Shown one piece after another: positions 59,286 to 64,000 of a DNA stretch of 64,000 bases. This DNA comes from Rhodoferax koreense (GTDB lineage: Bacteria > Pseudomonadota > Gammaproteobacteria > Burkholderiales > Burkholderiaceae_C), in assembly GCF_001955695.1 (NCBI RefSeq), contig NZ_CP019236.1:1550001-1614000 (forward strand). Reading direction: 5' to 3'. The notes under the pieces are model-generated. The model made no database searches and had not been told where the DNA came from. It worked only from the letters and a program-made list of their open reading frames with translations. The translations under genes and the position numbers were made by a program. Every line of letters starts with the position of its first letter. The first letter of the stretch is position 1.

Positions 59286-62261
59286 TCAGCCTAGTCTTAC
59301 GAGTTGGGCCTCGATGCGGGCCAGCGTTGCGGTGAAATCCGCCACGCGTTGGCGTTCCTGGGTGATGACGGCCGGCGGCGCCTTGGCGACGAAGGCTTCG
59401 TTGCCGAGCTTGCCGTTCGCCTTGGCGATCTCGGCCTGCAGCTTGCCCACCTCCTTGCCCAGGCGCGCCTTCTCGGCGGCCACGTCGATTTCCATGTGCA
59501 GGCAGATGCGCGCTTCACCACTGACCACCGTCGGGGCGGCCTGCGCCGCGGCTTGCCAGGCGGCTTCGTCGTCGAAGATCTTGACCTCGCTGAGCTTGGC
59601 CAGCGCCTTCAGGGCCGGGGCGACCTGCGCCATGAATTCCGCGTCGCCGAACGCGTACAGCGGCAGCCGCGTGGCGGGGGATACGTTCATCTCGCCGCGC
59701 AGGTTGCGGCAGGCGTCGACCATCTGCTTGAGCTTGGCCACGTGGGCGATGGCGGCCTCGTCGATCTTGGCCGGCTGCGCCTGCGGATAGGGCGCAATGC
59801 TCACCGATTCACCGGTAATGCCTGCGACGGGTGCGACCTTCTGCCACAGTTCCTCGGTCATGAACGGGATCAGCGGATGCGCCAGCCGCAGGATGGCCTC
59901 CAGCGTACGGATCAGCGTGCGGCGCGTGGCGCGCTGCTGCGCTTCCGAGCCGTTCTGAATCTGCACCTTGGCGATTTCGAGATACCAGTCGCAGAACTCG
60001 TTCCAGACGAAGTCGTAGACCGCACCCGCCACGTTGTCGAGCCGGTATTCGGCGAAGCCCTTGGCCACGTCCGCTTCCACCTTTTGCAGGATGGAGCTGA
60101 TCCAGCGGTCGGCCTGGCTGAACTGCATGTAGCCGTGGAACGGCCCGCCGGGCTGGCATTCGGCTTTGGTGTGTTCCTTCAGGCCGCAGTCCTGGCCTTC
60201 GCAGTTCATCAGCACGAAACGCGTGGCGTTCCACAGCTTGTTGCAGAAGTTGCGGTAGCCCTCGCAGCGCTTGCTGTCGAAGTTGATGCTCCGGCCAAGC
60301 GTGGCGAGCGACGCGAAGGTGAAACGCAGCGCATCGGCGCCGAAGGCCGGAATGCCTTCGGGGAATTCCTTTTCGGTGTTCTTGCGCACGGTGGGCGCGG
60401 TCTCGGGCTTGCGCAGGCCGGTGGTGCGCTTGTCGAGCAGGGGCGCGAGCGCGATGCCGTCGATCAGGTCGACCGGGTCGAGCACGTTGCCTTCGCTCTT
60501 GCTCATCTTCTTGCCCTGCGCGTCGCGCACCAGGCCGTGGATGTAGACGTGTTTGAACGGCACCTGGCCGGTGAAATGCGTGGTCATCATGATCATCCGG
60601 GCGACCCAGAAGAAGATGATGTCGTAGCCCGTTACGAGCACGGAGGAGGGCAGGTAGAGGTCGTAATCGCTCAAATTCCGCTCGCCCTGAGCTTGTCGAA
60701 GGGTTGCAGATGGCGCAGGCACTTCGACAGGCTCAGTGCGAACGGCGGGGGCGACGGCCGCGTCCGGCCAGCCCATGGTGCTGAAAGGGACCAGCGCCGA
60801 CGAATACCAGGTGTCGAGCACGTCCTCGTCGCGCTTGAGCGTCTTGCCGGGTGCCTGGGCCTGCGCTTCGGCCTCGTCGCGTGCCACGTAGACCTTCCCA
60901 TCCTCGTCGTACCAGGCCGGGATCTGATGGCCCCACCACAACTGGCGGCTGATACACCAGTCCTGGATGTTGTTCATCCACTGGTTGTAGGTGTTGACCC
61001 AGTTCTCGGGCACGAACTGCACCTGGCCGCTGCTCACGGCCTCGATGGCCTTCGTGGCGATGGATTTGCCGGTCGGGTCCTGTTCGCTCACCTTCGTCAT
61101 CGCGACGAACCATTGGTCCGTCAACATCGGCTCGACCACCTGGCCGGTGCGGGCACAGATCGGCAGCATCAGCTTGTGCGGCTTGCTTTCGATGAGGAAA
61201 CCCTGGGCTTCCAAGTCGCGCAGCACGGCCTTGCGCGCGTCGAAGCGGTCCATGCCCTGGTAGGCGGCCGGGCCGTTCTCGTTGATCTTCGCGTCGAGCG
61301 TGAAGATCGTGATCAGCGGGATGTTGTGGCGCTGGGCGCAGGCGTAGTCGTTGAAATCGTGCGCACCGGTGATCTTCACGCAGCCCGAGCCGAAGGCGCG
61401 GTCCACGAAGTCGTCGGCGATGATCGGAATGCGCCGGTCGCACAAGGGCAGATCAACCAGTTTGCCGAGCAGGTGCCGGTAACGCTCGTCTTCCGGGTGC
61501 ACGGCCAGCGCGCCGTCGGCGAGCATGGTCTCGGGCCGCGTGGTGGCAATCGTCATGCCGCGCTGCATCACCCCATCGATGAGCTGCGGCCCGTCGGCGA
61601 ACGGATAGGTGATGTAGTGCATCTTCCCATCGGATTCGACGCTTTCCACCTCCAGGTCGCTCACCGCGCTCTGCAGCACCGGGTCCCAGTTGACCAGGCG
61701 CTTGCCACGGTAGATCAGCCCCTGCTGGTAGAGCCGCACGAAGGTCTCGGTCACCGTCTTGGACAGCTTCGGGTCCATGGTGAAGTATTCGCGGCCCCAG
61801 TCCACGCTGTCGCCCATGCGGCGCATCTGTGTGGTGATGGTGTTGCCGCTCTGCTCCTTCCACTCCCACACCTTGGCGACGAAGTTCTTGCGGCCCAGGT
61901 CGTGCCGGCTGATCTTCTGTTCCTGCAGCTGGCGTTCCACCACGATCTGCGTGGCGATGCCGGCGTGGTCGGTGCCGGGCACCCACACGGTGTTGAAGCC
62001 GCGCATGCGGTGGTAGCGGGTCAGGCTGTCCATGATGGTCTGGTTGAACGCATGGCCCATGTGCAGCGTGCCGGTCACGTTCGGCGGCGGCAGCTGGATG
62101 GCGAACGACGGCTCGCCAGCCTGCGGCGCCCGCGTGCCGCGGTAGCCCGCCGCCGCGTAGCCGCGCCGCTCCCATTCCGGGCCCCAGTGGGCCTCGATGG
62201 CGGCGGGCTCGAAGGATTTGGACAGGCTGTCTAAGCCGGGCTGCTGAAGTGTGTCGCTCAT
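59286..62261 (-). CDS. valS: Valyl-tRNA synthetase
   Basis: 991-aa class I synthetase. HIGH-type motif in '[17 protein letters not shown]', a CP1 editing domain, the KMSKS motif in [13 protein letters not shown], the anticodon-binding helical domain and the C-terminal tRNA-binding coiled coil that marks bacterial ValS. Around residue 510-530 an in-frame stretch ([20 protein letters not shown]) corresponds to a REP-type DNA repeat inserted in the gene. Start at the ATG at 62261; a hairpin with T-run lies just upstream. Confidence 0.97.
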   Translation of the reverse strand: MSDTLQQPGLDSLSKSFEPAAIEAHWGPEWERRGYAAAGYRGTRAPQAGEPSFAIQLPPPNVTGTLHMGHAFNQTIMDSLTRYHRMRGFNTVWVPGTDHAGIATQIVVERQLQEQKISRHDLGRKNFVAKVWEWKEQSGNTITTQMRRMGDSVDWGREYFTMDPKLSKTVTETFVRLYQQGLIYRGKRLVNWDPVLQSAVSDLEVESVESDGKMHYITYPFADGPQLIDGVMQRGMTIATTRPETMLADGALAVHPEDERYRHLLGKLVDLPLCDRRIPIIADDFVDRAFGSGCVKITGAHDFNDYACAQRHNIPLITIFTLDAKINENGPAAYQGMDRFDARKAVLRDLEAQGFLIESKPHKLMLPICARTGQVVEPMLTDQWFVAMTKVSEQDPTGKSIATKAIEAVSSGQVQFVPENWVNTYNQWMNNIQDWCISRQLWWGHQIPAWYDEDGKVYVARDEAEAQAQAPGKTLKRDEDVLDTWYSSALVPFSTMGWPDAAVAPAVRTEPVEVPAPSATLRQAQGERNLSDYDLYLPSSVLVTGYDIIFFWVARMIMMTTHFTGQVPFKHVYIHGLVRDAQGKKMSKSEGNVLDPVDLIDGIALAPLLDKRTTGLRKPETAPTVRKNTEKEFPEGIPAFGADALRFTFASLATLGRSINFDSKRCEGYRNFCNKLWNATRFVLMNCEGQDCGLKEHTKAECQPGGPFHGYMQFSQADRWISSILQKVEADVAKGFAEYRLDNVAGAVYDFVWNEFCDWYLEIAKVQIQNGSEAQQRATRRTLIRTLEAILRLAHPLIPFMTEELWQKVAPVAGITGESVSIAPYPQAQPAKIDEAAIAHVAKLKQMVDACRNLRGEMNVSPATRLPLYAFGDAEFMAQVAPALKALAKLSEVKIFDDEAAWQAAAQAAPTVVSGEARICLHMEIDVAAEKARLGKEVGKLQAEIAKANGKLGNEAFVAKAPPAVITQERQRVADFTATLARIEAQLVRLG
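60683..60744. repeat. REP-like palindrome inside valS
   Basis: Imperfect inverted repeat CTGAGCTTGTCGAAG (60687-60701) and CTTCGACAGGCTCAG (60722-60736), one mismatch. These are the arms of the abundant EPVE(G/V)-encoding REP elements of Comamonadaceae. The insert keeps the valS frame open. Confidence 0.85.
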
Positions 62262-62278
62262 GGATGACCCAGGGAAAT

Positions 62279-62307
62279 GAAAAACGGCATCCCGTTTGGA
62301 TGCCGTT
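62279..62307 (-). promoter_or_regulatory. Leader hairpin with T-run before valS
   Basis: 10-bp stem AACGGCATCC/GGATGCCGTT (62283-62292 with 62298-62307). On the minus strand it is followed by a T-run and lies 22 bp upstream of the valS start. As there is no gene between it and yaaA's divergent start, it sits in the valS leader and could be an attenuator. Confidence 0.55.
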
Positions 62308-62419
62308 GGGAGATGGATGACAGGATGGGTGGATTTTAATCGCTGTCCAGCGGCCGTGGCCGGCGTTCACCTAAGATAGCCCGCTTCCCTCGGACTTCCG
62401 CGTTACCTCCCTCCGCTCC

Positions 62420-63196
62420 ATGCTGTTTTTGCTGTCCCCCGCCAAATCGCTCGATTTCGACACCCCGACCGGCGAGCTGCCGCACACCCAGCCGCAGTTC
62501 GTTGCGCAATCGACCGAACTGATCGCTTTGCTGAAGGCGCAGTCGCCTCGCCAGATCGCCGAACTCATGCACCTGAGCGATGCGCTGGCCGAGCTCAACG
62601 TGGCGCGGTATCAGGCCTGGCGCCCGCGTTTCACCGCGCACAATTCGAAGCAGGCGGTGCTGGCCTTCAATGGCGACGTCTACGGTGGGCTCGACGCGGG
62701 CAGCCTGGGCGCGGAAGACCTGGCCTGGGCGCAGGACCACCTGTGCATCTTGAGCGGCCTGTACGGCGTGCTGCGCCCGCTCGACCGCATGCAACCCTAC
62801 CGACTGGAGATGGGCACGCGGCTGGCCGGCGGACATGGCGCCACGCTCTACAAGTTCTGGGGTGCACGCATCGCCGAGCACCTGAACAAGCGGCTGCGCA
62901 GCGACAGCACGCCGGTGGTGGTGAACCTGGCCTCGCAGGAATATTTCAAGGCAGTGGACCTCGATGTCCTCAAGGCGCGCGTGGTCGAATGCGTTTTCGA
63001 GGAGTGGAAGAATGGCCGGTACAAGATCATCAGCTTCATGGCCAAGCGCGCGCGCGGCCTGATGGCGCGCTACGCCACGACGCAGCGGCTCAGCCTGCCG
63101 CGGCAGCTCGAAGGCTTCGACCTGGAAGGTTATGCGTTTGCCGCCGCGGCCTCCGAGCCCGACCGGCTGGTCTTCCGCCGCAAGACCGCGGACTGA
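62420..63196 (+). CDS. yaaA: Peroxide stress protein YaaA (DUF328)
   Basis: 258 aa. The family start 'MLFLLSPAKSLDFDTPTG' is exact, and 'AVLAFNGDVYGGLDA', 'LSGLYGVLRPLDRMQPYRLE' and 'NLASQEYFKAVD' follow. In E. coli YaaA limits free iron and oxidative DNA damage during peroxide stress. Divergent from valS. Confidence 0.95.
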   Translation: MLFLLSPAKSLDFDTPTGELPHTQPQFVAQSTELIALLKAQSPRQIAELMHLSDALAELNVARYQAWRPRFTAHNSKQAVLAFNGDVYGGLDAGSLGAEDLAWAQDHLCILSGLYGVLRPLDRMQPYRLEMGTRLAGGHGATLYKFWGARIAEHLNKRLRSDSTPVVVNLASQEYFKAVDLDVLKARVVECVFEEWKNGRYKIISFMAKRARGLMARYATTQRLSLPRQLEGFDLEGYAFAAAASEPDRLVFRRKTAD

Positions 63197-63239
63197 CCTC
63201 GGCCAGATCACGACAGCACCGCAACAGGAGGCTCCAGCC

Positions 63240-64000
63240 ATGACCCAGAGCACTTCCCCGCAGAACATCACACCGCAGCTCCGCCAGTGGATCATCGACC
63301 AGGCCGAAGCCGGCCATGGGGCCGACATCATCCTGCAGTCGATGCGCGACGCCGGCTGGCACGAGGAAACGGCGATGGACGCGATGGAGACCACGCTCAG
63401 CGAACACCTCGGCCCGCGCGCCGTGCAGGCTGCCCTGCAGGCGGCGCAGCAGGGTCGGCCCGGGGAAGCGGTGCCGGTGCCGGAGCCACTCCCGTCGAAC
63501 GGCCGGTCCTTCATCGATGCCGGCGACCGGCGGGTGCAGGTCCTATGCAGCATGCGCCAGCCGCGCCTCGTGGTATTGGGCAACCTGCTCAGCGCCGAGG
63601 AATGCGAGGAACTGATTGCGACCGCGGAGCCGCGCCTGCAACGCTCGCTGACGGTGGCCGTGCAGACCGGCGGGCAGGAGGTCAACGTCGACCGCACCAG
63701 CGACGGCATGTTCTTCAACCGGGGCGAAACCCCGCTGATCCAGCGCATCGAGGCGCGTATCGCGCGACTCCTGAACTGGCCGGAGGTCAATGGCGAAGGC
63801 CTTCAGGTGCTGCACTACCGGCCAGGCGCGGAATACAAGCCGCACTACGACTATTTCGATGTTGGCGCCGCCGGCACGCCCACCATCCTCAAGCGCGGCG
63901 GCCAGCGCGTCGCCACATTGGTGATGTACCTGAACGAGCCGGAGCGGGGCGGCGGAACCACGTTCCCCGACGTCCATTTCGAGGTCGCGCCGCAGCGCGG
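63240..64000 (+). CDS. 2OG-Fe(II) oxygenase, prolyl-4-hydroxylase type (truncated by window end)
   Basis: At least 253 aa; the 3' end is outside the window. The ATG at 63240 follows AGGAGG. A ~90-residue N-terminal region precedes the P4Hc domain, which shows 'VVLGNLLSAEECEELI', the Fe-binding HxD in EYKPHYDYFD and 'RVATLVMYLNEPERGGGTTF'. The distal His and the 2-oxoglutarate-binding basic residue lie beyond the end. Substrate unknown; bacterial homologs can hydroxylate proteins such as EF-Tu. Confidence 0.88.
   Translation, partial: MTQSTSPQNITPQLRQWIIDQAEAGHGADIILQSMRDAGWHEETAMDAMETTLSEHLGPRAVQAALQAAQQGRPGEAVPVPEPLPSNGRSFIDAGDRRVQVLCSMRQPRLVVLGNLLSAEECEELIATAEPRLQRSLTVAVQTGGQEVNVDRTSDGMFFNRGETPLIQRIEARIARLLNWPEVNGEGLQVLHYRPGAEYKPHYDYFDVGAAGTPTILKRGGQRVATLVMYLNEPERGGGTTFPDVHFEVAPQR

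Noticed and set aside
59304..62234. 976-codon open frame antisense to valS
   Set aside because: Shadow of a strongly coding, conserved essential gene.

Overview
The window is high-GC chromosomal DNA from a betaproteobacterium, most likely Burkholderiales/Comamonadaceae (Variovorax- or Acidovorax-like). This rests on gene content: a Bug-type TctC solute receptor, the CbpA/CbpM pair, a DUF1289 protein, EPVEV-type REP sequence inside valS, and the style of the core genes. No rRNA or species marker is present, so the genus is an inference.

Layout. (1) 0-6.2 kb: clpB, a cyclic-nucleotide-gated MscS-like channel, the convergent cbpA-cbpM chaperone pair and a small membrane protein. (2) 6.2-19 kb: a Bug receptor, then a disaccharide-use locus: lacI-type regulator, divergent ABC importer (binding protein, two permeases, ATPase), GH13 alpha-glucosidase, GH65 phosphorylase, beta-phosphoglucomutase and a LamB-type porin. 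Together these would bring in an alpha-glucoside and break it down both hydrolytically and phosphorolytically. (3) 19-29.2 kb: housekeeping and regulatory genes (iron-sulfur flavoreductase, SDR protein, a catalytically degenerate HtrA-like protein, glycine-zipper lipoprotein, FAH hydrolase with divergent IclR regulator, Kup, DUF1289, chemoreceptor). (4) 29.5-41.3 kb: three very large secreted DUF11-type proteins sharing almost identical 1.4-2.1 kb blocks, with an unrelated lytic transglycosylase between the second and third.

(5) 41.41-57.02 kb: a 15.6 kb genomic island in a tRNA-Leu(CAA) gene, bounded by a 55-bp direct repeat of the tRNA 3' part. It carries a thermonuclease remnant, an Ec67-like retron (RT-TOPRIM fusion plus a recognisable msr-msd RNA with 13-bp a1/a2 repeats), a three-gene candidate restriction-modification module (HTH, N6-adenine methylase, PD-(D/E)XK nuclease), an intact IS30-family element, an IS3 remnant, a decayed patatin phospholipase and AAA ATPase, a MobC-like mobilisation protein and an IS21-family element with a frameshifted istA. 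No integrase was found. The island is partly decayed, but the retron and the restriction module look intact.

(6) 57-64 kb: core genes again: cysM, a TusA-like protein, galU, valS (with a REP-derived in-frame insert and a leader hairpin), yaaA and a prolyl-4-hydroxylase-like gene cut by the window end.

The strongest candidate for a little-described system is the retron at 42.7-44.6 kb. The DUF11 triplet, with its shared blocks and a shared upstream TGTAA-N3-TTACA motif, comes second.
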